The position numbers and the translations under genes were made by a program. Below are positions 32,321 through 39,783 of a stretch of DNA of 39,783 nt, one piece after another; position 1 is the stretch's first letter, and each line of letters begins with the position of its first letter. Origin of the DNA: Flavobacteriales bacterium. Its GTDB lineage: Bacteria > Bacteroidota > Bacteroidia > Flavobacteriales > PHOS-HE28. The stretch spans positions 1 through 39,783 of the forward strand of contig SSGN01000185.1 of NCBI GenBank assembly GCA_008016945.1. The letters are read 5' to 3'. The notes beneath the pieces are model-generated. The model was given only the letters and a program-made list of their open reading frames with translations. It made no database searches and was not told the DNA's origin.

Positions 32321-34293
32321 GGATATGGATCGTCCTGTTGCTGTTCCTGCTCACTATTCGAGGTGCAGCGCAGGAAGTCCATTTCCCCTTGGACGATGGT
32401 TGGCGATTCCGGCAGGTGGGGCAGGAGCAATGGTACCCGGCCCAAGTGCCCGGGGTGGTGCAGAGCGACCTGCTGCGGAACGGACTGATCCCGGACTTCA
32501 TGCACGGCACCAACATCGATAGCGTGCAGTGGGTCGAGAACGAGGACTGGGTGTACGAGCGCACCTTGGTCGTAACGGAGGCCATGTTGCGGCACGGCCA
32601 CCTCGAGCTGGTGTTCAAGGGCCTCGACACCTTCGCGGAAGTGTACGTGAACGACACCCTCCTGGGCAGACCAGACAACATGTTCCGGAGGTGGGAGTGG
32701 GATGTGAAGCGCGTGTTGCGTAAAGGGGAGAACGAACTGAGGGTGGTCTTCCGCAGCCCCACCAAGGAAGGAGTGAAGCTGCGCGACGCCTACGGCATCC
32801 AATTGCCGCACGACAGCGACCCCAGCGGGGTAAGCCCGTACATCCGAAAAGCGGCGTATCAGTTCGGTTGGGACTTCTGCCCTCGGCTGGTCACGAGCGG
32901 GATCTGGCAGAGCGTGGAACTTCGCGGGTGGACCGGAGCACGGATCAAGGGGGCCAAGGCCGCCTTGGTCAAGGAAGGTTCGGCATGGGTGGCCGAATGC
33001 ACCATCGAGACCACATCACCTTCCGCCCCCAAGGCCACGCTCCATGTGCGTCTGGGCCGCGAAACCTGGGAAGGGCCGCTGGCCAAGCACGGCCCCACCC
33101 AAGTGGTCAGGTTCCCATTGGACAGTGCGGATCTCTGGCAGCCGGGTGTGAAAGGGAAGGCGCGGACCATCCCGTTGGAGATCCAACTCTTGAGCGAAGG
33201 CCTTCGCCAAAGTACCTGGCGGCAGGAGGTGGGGTTCCGGACATTGGCCGTGGAGCGCCTGCCGGATGCCTCGGGGAGTACCTTCCAGTTCGTCGTCAAC
33301 GGCCGACCGACGTTCATCGAAGGATGTAATGTGGTCCCCCCCGGCATGCTTCCAGGACCGGGATCGAATGAACGCTGGCTGGATCTTGTGCGGGCCATGA
33401 AAGCGGCGGGGATGAACATGGCGCGCCTCTGGGCCGGTGGCGTGTACCCTCCTGAGGAATTCTTGCATGCGTGCGACACGGCGGGCATCCTGGTCTGGAA
33501 CGACCTCATGTTCGGCGGCCTGGGTCCGTTCGACACCCCAGCCTACCTCCGGACCGTGGAACAGGAGATCAAGGAGCAATGCCAGCGCCTATCGACCCAC
33601 CCATCCCTGGCGCTTGTGTGTGGGAACAACGAGCTGGCGGTGGCATGGAAGCACTGGGGTTGGCAACAACGCTACCACCTGCATGGCTCCGATTCCCTGC
33701 GGGTAGAGAACGTGAACAACGGCTTCTTCCAGGATCGTGCGGCGGACTGGGTAGAGCAGTTCGGCCTGGCATACCTGCCATCCTCACCGGTGAGCAACTG
33801 GGGCAACGCCCAAGGCCTCGCCGAAGGCGACCTCCACTACTGGGGCGTCTGGCACGGCGACAGCACTTTTTCGTCATTCCAGAACAACGTAGGCCGCTTC
33901 GTGAGCGAGTGGGGCTTCCAGAGCTACCCGGATAGCGCGTTGCTGGCGAAGTACATCCATCCAGACAGTCTTTTCCTGGGCTCACCTGCCGTGGCCCGGC
34001 TGCAGCGTAGCTACAAGACGGATCGGCCCATCTGGGAAGCCATTGAGCGCGAATTAGGGGAGAAGCGCCCCACCACCTTGGGCGGCTTCATCGAAGCCAG
34101 TCAACGTGCACAGGCCAAGGCTTACGGCATGGCCATCGAAGCCCACTTGGCAGCCCAACCACATTGCATGGGCACCTTGTTGTGGCAGCTGAACGACTGC
34201 TGGCCCGGGCCCAGCTGGAGCATCATCGACTACGAAGGCAACCCGAAGCCGGCGTACGAGGTGGTGAAGCGGTCGTACTCCACGATCCATTGA
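32317..34293 (+). CDS. Exported GH2 beta-mannosidase-like glycoside hydrolase, short form
   Basis: 658 residues. Signal peptide MRIWIVLLLFLLTIRGAAQ. Sugar-binding jelly-roll domain (about 20-205, with PAQVPGVVQSDLL and FKGLDTFAEVYVND), immunoglobulin-like GH2 domain (about 210-310) and TIM barrel (about 320-655). CGNNEL holds the predicted acid/base Glu439, and FVSEWGFQSYP the nucleophile Glu531. WQLNDCWPGPSWSIIDYEGN is the typical mannosidase barrel end. Family members are usually longer than 800 residues, with C-terminal Ig-like domains; here the protein stops right after the barrel and no remnant follows. It likely removes terminal beta-mannose in the periplasm. Coupled to cutC by ATGA, which is odd for the function. 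Confidence 0.9.
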   Translation: MRIWIVLLLFLLTIRGAAQEVHFPLDDGWRFRQVGQEQWYPAQVPGVVQSDLLRNGLIPDFMHGTNIDSVQWVENEDWVYERTLVVTEAMLRHGHLELVFKGLDTFAEVYVNDTLLGRPDNMFRRWEWDVKRVLRKGENELRVVFRSPTKEGVKLRDAYGIQLPHDSDPSGVSPYIRKAAYQFGWDFCPRLVTSGIWQSVELRGWTGARIKGAKAALVKEGSAWVAECTIETTSPSAPKATLHVRLGRETWEGPLAKHGPTQVVRFPLDSADLWQPGVKGKARTIPLEIQLLSEGLRQSTWRQEVGFRTLAVERLPDASGSTFQFVVNGRPTFIEGCNVVPPGMLPGPGSNERWLDLVRAMKAAGMNMARLWAGGVYPPEEFLHACDTAGILVWNDLMFGGLGPFDTPAYLRTVEQEIKEQCQRLSTHPSLALVCGNNELAVAWKHWGWQQRYHLHGSDSLRVENVNNGFFQDRAADWVEQFGLAYLPSSPVSNWGNAQGLAEGDLHYWGVWHGDSTFSSFQNNVGRFVSEWGFQSYPDSALLAKYIHPDSLFLGSPAVARLQRSYKTDRPIWEAIERELGEKRPTTLGGFIEASQRAQAKAYGMAIEAHLAAQPHCMGTLLWQLNDCWPGPSWSIIDYEGNPKPAYEVVKRSYSTIH

Positions 34294-34302
34294 AGACCAA
34301 GG

Positions 34303-34373
34303 GGTATCGGCACGAACCAATAGCATTCCAAGGATGGGCTTGATCGGCTCCTACGAATGCTGAACGGGATACC
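34303..34373. repeat. Nested inverted repeats upstream of the CUB-like cargo gene
   Basis: agcattc (34322-34328) pairs with gaatgct (34355-34361), and an outer pair ggtatc/gatacc flanks them (about 34303-34308 and 34368-34373). The structure lies between the GH2 stop and the -7 box at 34381 and could be a weak terminator or regulatory structure. Confidence 0.3.
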
Positions 34374-34380
34374 GAGTTGT

Positions 34381-34388
34381 TACCTTTA
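34381..34388 (+). promoter_or_regulatory. Candidate -7 box for the CUB-like T9SS cargo gene
   Basis: TACCTTTA has one mismatch to TAnnTTTG, 34 nt before the ATG at 34423. No clear TTG at -33. Confidence 0.4.
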
Positions 34389-34422
34389 GCCACGCTGACC
34401 ACAATACCAAAACCAATAACGC

Positions 34423-37400
34423 ATGACACGAAGTAGACGCCTATTGACCGCTGCTCTCCTAACGCTGGGCTTCGGTCCATGGACCGGGATGCAGGCGCAG
34501 GACTGCTTGAATGGATCCCTTTGGCCTTCCAGTGCCGTGACCCCGGATGCGCTCGGCGCGGTCACCACGATCTCCACCTGCAGCTACCAGGAGGAATACT
34601 CCCAGATCACCGCGGTGGTGGCGGGAGGGAATTACACGTTCACCTGTTCCTTGAACGGGTACATCACGGTGCGCCAAGGCACTTACGATGGCCCCGTGCT
34701 GGGGCAGGGATCAGACACCTTGGAAGTGACCGCGGCGACCGCCGAGGATCTGTTCGCACACTGGAACGTGGACGACCAGTGTGGGACCGCATCGGATTGC
34801 GTGGCCACAACGGTACAGTTCATGCTGAACTGCACCCCGGGTCAGGCGACCTACACCTTCACCGAGGATTGCGACGCACAGACGTACACCATCCTGTTGA
34901 ACATCACCTCCATCGGCGATGCGGCCAGTGTGGATGTGGAGGTGGATGTGGCCGGTAACATCACCCTGCTCGAAGACCTTGGGGTGGGCGAGGTGGAGCT
35001 GGGTCCCTTCGGACTCACCGAGACCCCGGCCGTTCGACTGATCCATGATGCGGACCCGATGTGCCACCGCATCATCCCGATCACGGGCTTCCATTCGGCC
35101 TGTCCGCTGATGATCACCTGCGGCGCGGACCCCATCGCACAGGAGTACTGCTACACCAACAACGACTCCATGACCTGGCTCTATAGCGCCTCCGGCCCAG
35201 GCACCATGCGCCTGAAGTTCCTCCGCGGCACGATCGAGAGCAGCAACTATGACGACATTCGGATCTACGACGGTACGGACAACACCGGAACGTTGTTGTT
35301 CGAACATACCGCCACCGCACGCCGGAACCTGGGGCCCGTGGGCAGTGCCATTCTGGATCCAGTCCCTGTCTATTACGCCGTTGATGTGTTCGCCACCAGC
35401 GGCAGCATCTTCATGGAGATGTCATCCGATGGCTCCGTGAACTGTGGTGCCACGGAATTCGATCCCTGGGAATGGACAGTGGTATGCCTGGATTGTGAAG
35501 TTCCCAACTTGTCGTACACCGTGGTGGACGACTGTGCCAACGACGAATACACCATTGCACTGGATGTCTCGGACTTGGGTGATGCATCGAGCCTGACCCT
35601 TTCCTATGTCGTTAACGATGGTGACCCGCAGACCGTGGAGAACGTGGGCTTGGGCATCACCGAGATCGGACCCTTCGCTGCGTCCGATACGGTGGATATG
35701 GTGGCCATCCATTCGGGAAGCGACCTCTGCAACATCGAGTTGGCGAACATCACCAGCACCGGAACCTGCCCGCTCCTGGTCGATTGCGGCACCGAGGTGA
35801 GCGACTCCCTGTGCTACGGCAACCTGGTCGACCAACGGTTCTATTACCAAGGCACCGGCTCGTATCCGCTGGCCGTGTACTTCGATGCTGGGGAGCTCCT
35901 CTACGGGGACACCATCACCATCTTCGACGGTGGCGACATCACCGCACCGCGCCTCTTCCAAGGCACCAGCCAGATGATGACCGGTGGATTCTACTACACC
36001 ACCAACGCGGAGCATCGCCTCACCATCCGCGTAACCTCCAACCAATTCACGTCCTGCCAGGATGGAGGCACCACCACCCCGCTGGAATGGCGCATATCCT
36101 GCTTGGACTGCGTTCACCCCACCGCCCAGTTCAACATCGTTCAGGATTGTGCCAACTACCAGTACTTCGTGGATGTGGTGGTCACCGACCTGGGTTCAGA
36201 CCCCATGCCGGTCATCGTCAACTCGGTGAACAGCGACAGTTTGGAGATCACCACCGTAGGGACGCACCAGGTCGGTCCGTTCGTTTCGGGCACACCGGTG
36301 CAGGTGACCATCGTGAACGATATGAACCCGCTCTGCAACGTATACTCCACCACCCTGGTGAACCCGCTTTGCCCGGTGATGATCGACTGCCCTGGCCCCA
36401 CCTTGGAGGAGACCTACTGCTATGTAGCCAACGACAACCATGCGTGGGCCTATGAGCTCGTTGGTGGAGGTGCGGCCACCCTCAAACTCACGTTCATTCG
36501 CGGCACCATCGAGAGCAACTCCTTCGATCGTCTGCGGATCTACGATGGGGCGGATAACACGGCTCCGTTGCTGTTCGAACATTCGGCCAGCTCACGTCGC
36601 CATCTGGGCCCCGAAGGCAGTGCCCTGACCGATCCCAACCCGGTATACTACGGTGTGGACGTGGCCGCCACGGGCGGTCGGCTGTACATGGAGATGACGT
36701 CCGACGGCAGTGTGCAATGCGGAACCGATCAGTTCGATGAGTGGGAGTGGGAGGTCTACTGCCTCGATTGCACGAACCCGACGGCGACCTTCAACATCGT
36801 TGAGAACTGCGTGGCCCGTGAGTATTCCACCGAGGTGATCATCACCGACGCCGGTGCTGACGATCCGCTAAGTGCTACGAACCTCGTCACCGGCGAAGTG
36901 GTGGCCGACCTGGGCGTGGGCGTACACACCTTCGGGCCCTACCCGGTGGATTCGATCAGTGTGTTCCGCGTGTTCAACCAAGCTTATGAACAGTGCCGCA
37001 CCACATCCGACACGCTGGTGTTCGCCGCGGACTCCTGCATCAACGTGACCTGCGGCTTCGAGAACACGACCTTGTGCTACGGCAACAATGCAGACCGTTG
37101 GTACACCTGGCGGTCCGCACAGAACGTACCGTTCACCCTGGCGTTCCTCGGAGGGCAGATGCTGGCCGGCGACTACATCGAAGTGTTCAACGGTGGGAAT
37201 GAAACGGCACCTCAGCTGTACACCGGGAACAACGGTGGCAACTTCGCCGGTTTCGCCATCCCCAGCTCGAACGCCGACAACATGCTCACGCTGCACATCG
37301 TGTCCAACGGATCGGGCTCGTGCGAAGATGGAGGTGTCAACAACCCGCTGCAGTGGACCGTGGCGTGTGGTGGAGTGGGGATCAACGAAGCCGAGGCGGA

Positions 37401-37626
37401 CCTGTTCAGCCTCTTCCCGAACCCGACCAACGGCCAGCTCACCATCCGGATGACCGCGGCGAAAGCCCAGGTGCAAGTGCTTGACATGAGCGGGCGTGTG
37501 GTACTGGAGCGGACGATCGCCATGAACGGCACGCTCGGCCTCAGCCATCTGACCAACGGCAACTACATGGTGCAGGTGATCACCAACGACCGTGTGCAGA
37601 CCAAGCGGGTGGAGTTGATCCGCTGA
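34423..37626 (+). CDS. T9SS-secreted multidomain protein with CUB-like repeats
   Basis: 1067 residues. Signal peptide MTRSRRLLTAALLTLGFGPW continues to MQAQ. After an N-terminal module (27-140) come alternating Cys-containing beta modules: B (141-232), A1 (233-358), B (359-455), A2 (456-563), B (564-655), A3 (656-783), B (784-875) and A4 (876-983). The A modules resemble CUB domains (MRLKFLRGTIESSNYDDIRI, YDGTDNTGTLLFEH). The last 75 residues (LFSLFPNPTNGQLTIRM, LDMSGRVV, LTNGNYMVQV) form the type A T9SS sorting domain. It is likely exported to the surface or medium; CUB-like modules suggest protein or glycan binding. The terminator at 37644 closes the unit. Confidence 0.9.
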   Translation: MTRSRRLLTAALLTLGFGPWTGMQAQDCLNGSLWPSSAVTPDALGAVTTISTCSYQEEYSQITAVVAGGNYTFTCSLNGYITVRQGTYDGPVLGQGSDTLEVTAATAEDLFAHWNVDDQCGTASDCVATTVQFMLNCTPGQATYTFTEDCDAQTYTILLNITSIGDAASVDVEVDVAGNITLLEDLGVGEVELGPFGLTETPAVRLIHDADPMCHRIIPITGFHSACPLMITCGADPIAQEYCYTNNDSMTWLYSASGPGTMRLKFLRGTIESSNYDDIRIYDGTDNTGTLLFEHTATARRNLGPVGSAILDPVPVYYAVDVFATSGSIFMEMSSDGSVNCGATEFDPWEWTVVCLDCEVPNLSYTVVDDCANDEYTIALDVSDLGDASSLTLSYVVNDGDPQTVENVGLGITEIGPFAASDTVDMVAIHSGSDLCNIELANITSTGTCPLLVDCGTEVSDSLCYGNLVDQRFYYQGTGSYPLAVYFDAGELLYGDTITIFDGGDITAPRLFQGTSQMMTGGFYYTTNAEHRLTIRVTSNQFTSCQDGGTTTPLEWRISCLDCVHPTAQFNIVQDCANYQYFVDVVVTDLGSDPMPVIVNSVNSDSLEITTVGTHQVGPFVSGTPVQVTIVNDMNPLCNVYSTTLVNPLCPVMIDCPGPTLEETYCYVANDNHAWAYELVGGGAATLKLTFIRGTIESNSFDRLRIYDGADNTAPLLFEHSASSRRHLGPEGSALTDPNPVYYGVDVAATGGRLYMEMTSDGSVQCGTDQFDEWEWEVYCLDCTNPTATFNIVENCVAREYSTEVIITDAGADDPLSATNLVTGEVVADLGVGVHTFGPYPVDSISVFRVFNQAYEQCRTTSDTLVFAADSCINVTCGFENTTLCYGNNADRWYTWRSAQNVPFTLAFLGGQMLAGDYIEVFNGGNETAPQLYTGNNGGNFAGFAIPSSNADNMLTLHIVSNGSGSCEDGGVNNPLQWTVACGGVGINEAEADLFSLFPNPTNGQLTIRMTAAKAQVQVLDMSGRVVLERTIAMNGTLGLSHLTNGNYMVQVITNDRVQTKRVELIR
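34843..37371 (+). repeat. Two-copy ~1.27-kb coding super-repeat (B-A-B-A)
   Basis: Residues 141-563 and 564-983 have the same four-module order. A1 is closest to A3 (RGTIESSNYDDIRIYDG against RGTIESNSFDRLRIYDG), and A2 is closest to A4 (ELLYGDTITIFDGGDITAP against QMLAGDYIEVFNGGNETAP). The unit, not the single module, therefore seems to have been duplicated. Confidence 0.7.
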
Positions 37627-37643
37627 CCCGTACGAACATGGAG

Positions 37644-37674
37644 AAAAGCCCCGGCCTTCGTGCCGGGGCTTTTT
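37644..37674 (+). terminator. Rho-independent terminator
   Basis: Perfect 12-bp arms aaaagccccggc (37644-37655) and gccggggctttt (37662-37673) around the loop cttcgt, with the T-run 37670-37674. It starts 17 nt after the stop of the 1067-residue cargo gene. Confidence 0.92.
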
Positions 37675-38049
37675 CGTTCTACTGAGCCGGTGATGAAGAT
37701 CCGGCCGAGCTCAGCGATCTGGACCACTGGGGTGATAGCGTGAAAGGGTGCGAGGCATTTCACCTTCTCACGCTTTTCACCTTTACACCTTTGGACCGAC
37801 CGGTTCTTTCATGCCGTCTCAGTAATACCGTTTGATCGTTCAAGTGCGGCCGGGGGTGCAGGGGTGTTCGCTCTCAGGCCGATATGGTGGGGGCGTTGCG
37901 ATGCGGAAGACGTGGACCGCATGGAGCGAAGCTGCCAAAGGCCCGAGCTACGGAACAGACCTCCCGATAGAACATGAGAAATGGAACAAGCTGCACGGCT
38001 TGGGTCGGGTGTCCAGCGGGAAATACCTGAAAGACCGCTTCAGACCCAC
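37675..38049. other. Intergenic region with an AAGGTG-type low-complexity patch
   Basis: No convincing gene. Around 37738-37793 the minus strand is rich in AAGGTG/GTGAAA-like units, and 37738-37747 can pair imperfectly with 37763-37773 (gcgtgaaagg with ccttctcacgc, one bulged base). This could be a terminator-like or repetitive element. The rest (about 37800-38049) has no motif that I recognise. Confidence 0.4.
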
Positions 38050-38400
38050 TCACAGGGCCTCCCCGAAGGTCAACAGGTTATGGTCCGGGTCCAGCAGGGC
38101 GAACTCACGCTGTCCCCAAGGTTTGGTACGGAGCCCACCGTTCGGGTGAATGGCCGCGCCGCGTTCCTGTAGTATGCGGTACAAGTGATCGATATCCGTC
38201 GTGCGGATGTATACCTGCCCATCGTTCGTTAGCGGATCAAGATCCGTGGAAAGGAAGAAGTGCAGTTCGATGCCTTCGCGGCGAACGATGAGGTAGTTGT
38301 CGTACTCGCCGGCAACGGAGAACCCCAGGGCTTCCGAGTAATAGGTCCGTGTCGCTGCTTGGTCGCGCATCGGCAGCTTGGGGTGAGCGGAGGTAAGCAT
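38050..38400 (-). CDS. VOC-family (glyoxalase/bleomycin resistance-like) protein
   Basis: 116 residues from the ATG at 38400. The open frame extends to a TTG at 38418 that overlaps the upstream stop, but the ATG is preferred. HPKLPMRDQAATRTYYSEAL, then LGFSV, VYIRTTDIDHLYRILQERG and REFALLDPDHNLLTFGE are typical of the small vicinal-oxygen-chelate proteins related to bleomycin-binding proteins. It would be a dimer. Whether it binds a drug, or a metal with an enzyme activity, cannot be told; I see no complete metal-binding His/Glu set. Last gene of a three-gene minus-strand group, 14 nt after the YdeI-like stop. Confidence 0.85.
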   Translation of the reverse strand: MLTSAHPKLPMRDQAATRTYYSEALGFSVAGEYDNYLIVRREGIELHFFLSTDLDPLTNDGQVYIRTTDIDHLYRILQERGAAIHPNGGLRTKPWGQREFALLDPDHNLLTFGEAL

Positions 38401-38414
38401 GGGTGATCCAAGGT

Positions 38415-38993
38415 TCAATCATCCAGTCCTTTTCCGGCCAGGATGCGGTCCAGGTGCTTCTCGATACGCACCATCCGCGTTTTACTCTGCTTGGCCCCGG
38501 CGAAGTACAGGAGGTATCCACGTTGCCTGCCCGGAGTCAGTGCGTTGAAGGCCTTCTTCAGATCGGGCATCTGCTTCATGGCCGTGGAGAACTCCTCCGG
38601 CATGTCGAACTCGGCCGTCTTCTTCAGCACCACCTGCTTGCCCGCTTTCTCCAAGGCGATCGCCGCGCGGATGTAGCGCTTCAGCAACGGCGTCAGCACT
38701 TCGATCTCCTTCACGCTGGCGAAGCGGATCTGCCGGGCGCTCTGCACGTTCTTGGTCTGTTGCACCAGCAGCCCTTTCGTATCCTTCAGCAGTGCGCCCT
38801 TGTGGAAGAGCAGCGCGCAATAGTCCTTGAAGCCGTGGATCAGGAAGACGTTCTTCCCCTTCAACGTGTAGCACGGATGGCCCCATTTCAGCTCCTCGGT
38901 AAGGTTGCTCTCCAGGGCGATCTCGCGCAGCAGACCGAAAGCCTCCTGCCTCGGGGTGTTCTTTTCGAAGAACCAGTCGACTTTGGGGTTCAT
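38415..38993 (-). CDS. YdeI/OmpD-associated family protein with DUF1801-like domain
   Basis: 192 residues. The N-terminal part (ELKWGHPCYTLKGKNVFLIH, DYCALLFHKGALLKD) is a DUF1801-like fold. The C-terminal part (FDMPEEFSTAMKQMPDLKKA, FNALTPGRQRGYLLY, KTRMVRIEKHLDRI) is the YdeI/OmpD-associated domain, known from stress-related proteins. Probably cytoplasmic; molecular function unknown. It lies 36 bp after the DUF1801 gene, which has a related fold, and just before the VOC gene. Confidence 0.85.
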   Translation of the reverse strand: MNPKVDWFFEKNTPRQEAFGLLREIALESNLTEELKWGHPCYTLKGKNVFLIHGFKDYCALLFHKGALLKDTKGLLVQQTKNVQSARQIRFASVKEIEVLTPLLKRYIRAAIALEKAGKQVVLKKTAEFDMPEEFSTAMKQMPDLKKAFNALTPGRQRGYLLYFAGAKQSKTRMVRIEKHLDRILAGKGLDD

Positions 38994-39029
38994 GATTCCT
39001 TGGGGTGGTTCCGGTCAAGGACAGGTGGC

Positions 39030-39527
39030 TCACATCTTCACCCCCGGCAGCTTCGCCGCCTCCTTCACCCAGCGCAAGAACTGCTTCTCGTCCAGCTTGT
39101 CGTTCTCGCGGATATGCAAGTAGCGTACGTCCTTCTGTGTGCTCGTATCGGGCGGCCTGGGGTCCAGGTGAGCGCCCATGAAGAAGGCCACCTTCACGTA
39201 CTTAGTGGTGCAATTGAAGCCCATGAAGCGTGTGGGCTCGTCCAGCCCATAGAGTGGGGTGTTCCACTTCACGGCCTTGGTCACCTTGGGCACGGCGCGG
39301 GTGATCAGGCGGTCCAGCAGTTCCCCCACCGCGCGCTTCCAACCGGGCATGGCCGCGATGTAGGCCTGTACGGTCTCATCGCCATGGCCCAAGGCGATCT
39401 GCGGGTTGCCGCCGGAAAGCAGTTTCACTTCGCCGCGCTTGCCAGCAGGGGCCTTCGCGCCAGACGTGCCGCTAACGGCCTTCTTTTTCGTCTTCTTCGC
39501 TGGAACTGTCTTCTTGGGTGCGACCAT
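39030..39527 (-). CDS. DUF1801 domain protein with basic N-terminal tail
   Basis: 165 residues from the ATG at 39527. The N-terminal ~35 residues are Lys/Ala/Pro-rich (MVAPKKTVPAKKTKKKAV), like a nucleic acid-binding or disordered tail. Residues 50-165 form a DUF1801 (YdhG/IntI-associated SufE-like) domain: WNTPLYGLDEPTRFMGFNC, YVKVAFFMGAHLDPRPPDTS, and a C-terminal helix. First gene of the three-gene group. The start codon lies 41 bp from the divergent GNAT gene, and its candidate -7 box (GAACTTTG) is only 4 nt upstream of the ATG. Function unknown. Confidence 0.85.
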   Translation of the reverse strand: MVAPKKTVPAKKTKKKAVSGTSGAKAPAGKRGEVKLLSGGNPQIALGHGDETVQAYIAAMPGWKRAVGELLDRLITRAVPKVTKAVKWNTPLYGLDEPTRFMGFNCTTKYVKVAFFMGAHLDPRPPDTSTQKDVRYLHIRENDKLDEKQFLRWVKEAAKLPGVKM

Positions 39528-39531
39528 ATTC

Positions 39532-39539
39532 CAAAGTTC
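39532..39539 (-). promoter_or_regulatory. Candidate -7 box for the DUF1801 gene, possibly leaderless
   Basis: Minus strand GAACTTTG, one mismatch to TAnnTTTG, 4 nt before the ATG at 39527. Same spacing as at cutC. Confidence 0.38.
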
Positions 39540-39553
39540 GCAACAACTTCGGA

Positions 39554-39561
39554 TACCTTCG
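39554..39561 (+). promoter_or_regulatory. Candidate -7 box for the GNAT gene, possibly leaderless
   Basis: TACCTTCG, the same octamer and the same 7-nt distance to the ATG as at argS. Back-to-back with the DUF1801 box. Confidence 0.42.
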
Positions 39562-39568
39562 TTACCCA

Positions 39569-39783
39569 ATGCTCACCATCGATCTGCCGACCTTCCCCAT
39601 GATCACAACAGAACGATTGGTGTTGCGCGAGCTGCTTGCGTCGGATGCGGCGGCCGTGCTGGCCATGCGTTCCGATCCGGAAGTGATGCGACACGTTAAC
39701 CGGCCACTCGCACAAAGCTTGGACGATGCCTCTGCGGTGATCGAGCTGATCAATACCCGCGGTGCGGCTGGTGAGTCCGTGCA
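39569..39783 (+). CDS. GNAT (RimJ/RimL-type) N-acetyltransferase, 5' part only
   Basis: The reading frame from the ATG at 39569 stays open to the window edge (71 full codons), so the gene is cut off here. The translation begins MLTIDLPTFPMITTERLVLR and goes on with ELLASDAAAVLAMRSDPEVM, the N-terminal signature of RimJ/RimL-like acetyltransferases (TERLxLR, then D-x-A-x-V). The acetyl-CoA motif would lie beyond the window. An ATG at 39599 is an alternative start. Divergent from the DUF1801 gene. Confidence 0.85.
   Translation, partial: MLTIDLPTFPMITTERLVLRELLASDAAAVLAMRSDPEVMRHVNRPLAQSLDDASAVIELINTRGAAGESV

Noticed and set aside
4597..37961. Shared 14-mer ctacggaacagacc at 4597-4610 and 37948-37961
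   Set aside because: A few 14-base matches are expected by chance in 40 kb and the flanks do not align, so it is not evidence for a repeat family.
37832..38149. 105-codon plus-strand open frame beyond the terminator
   Set aside because: No motif that I recognise, overlaps the VOC gene in antisense, and no promoter or ribosome-binding signal.
1..39783. CRISPR arrays, tRNA/rRNA genes, transposases, phage or toxin-antitoxin modules
   Set aside because: Looked for on both strands; no spaced direct repeats, cloverleaf-like sequence or mobile-element proteins were recognised.

Overview
The window looks like a GC-rich chromosome segment of a member of the Bacteroidota, probably an uncultured Flavobacteriales-type organism (the rank below phylum is inference). 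The phylum call rests on several markers: two secreted proteins with type IX secretion system (T9SS) sorting domains (one type B/CHU_C-like, one type A-like), a PorP/SprF-type outer-membrane partner, SprB-type repeats, a DUF3276 protein, the nusB-DUF1573-yajC-coaE order, and TAnnTTTG-like -7 promoter boxes. Nothing in it looks like a phage, an insertion sequence, a CRISPR array, an rRNA or a tRNA.

Layout. 88-138 is a very strong hairpin. 151-4521 (minus) is a four-gene envelope cluster: two tandem paralogous WD40-like propellers, a small TonB-C-terminus-like protein and a PQQ-type propeller, linked by ATGA stop/start overlaps. 4522-5212 has no convincing gene. mnmE (minus) and a type II NADH dehydrogenase (plus) diverge, followed by argS. 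9920-15732 (minus) is a T9SS pair: a 1604-residue repeat adhesin translationally coupled to its SprF-like partner. 15846-18637 (minus) couples a KUP potassium transporter to a secreted alpha/beta hydrolase. Then come DUF3276 and an ABC exporter (minus). 21322-25190 (plus) holds a leucine-type amino acid dehydrogenase, then nusB, a DUF1573 lipoprotein, yajC, coaE and a small membrane protein. A DnaQ-like exonuclease (minus) diverges from a PlsC-type acyltransferase, which is followed by a cysteine-free thioredoxin-fold-like exported protein and a cyclophilin lipoprotein ending in a clear terminator. A RhlE-type DEAD-box helicase and a TPR sensor histidine kinase lie on the minus strand. cutC is coupled to a short GH2 beta-mannosidase-like enzyme. 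Next is a 1067-residue CUB-like T9SS cargo with a textbook terminator. The right end has a three-gene minus-strand group (DUF1801, YdeI-like, VOC) and the start of a GNAT acetyltransferase cut by the window edge.

Much of the window is ordinary housekeeping (tRNA modification and charging, CoA synthesis, Sec accessory, respiration, potassium uptake) mixed with cell-surface functions typical of gliding or adhesive Bacteroidota. The items most worth a second look are the duplicated propeller cluster at 151-4521, the higher-order repeat architecture of the two T9SS cargo proteins, the apparent leaderless transcription units next to TAnnTTYG boxes, and the truncated GH2 enzyme coupled to cutC. I did not find a clearly new defence or mobile system.
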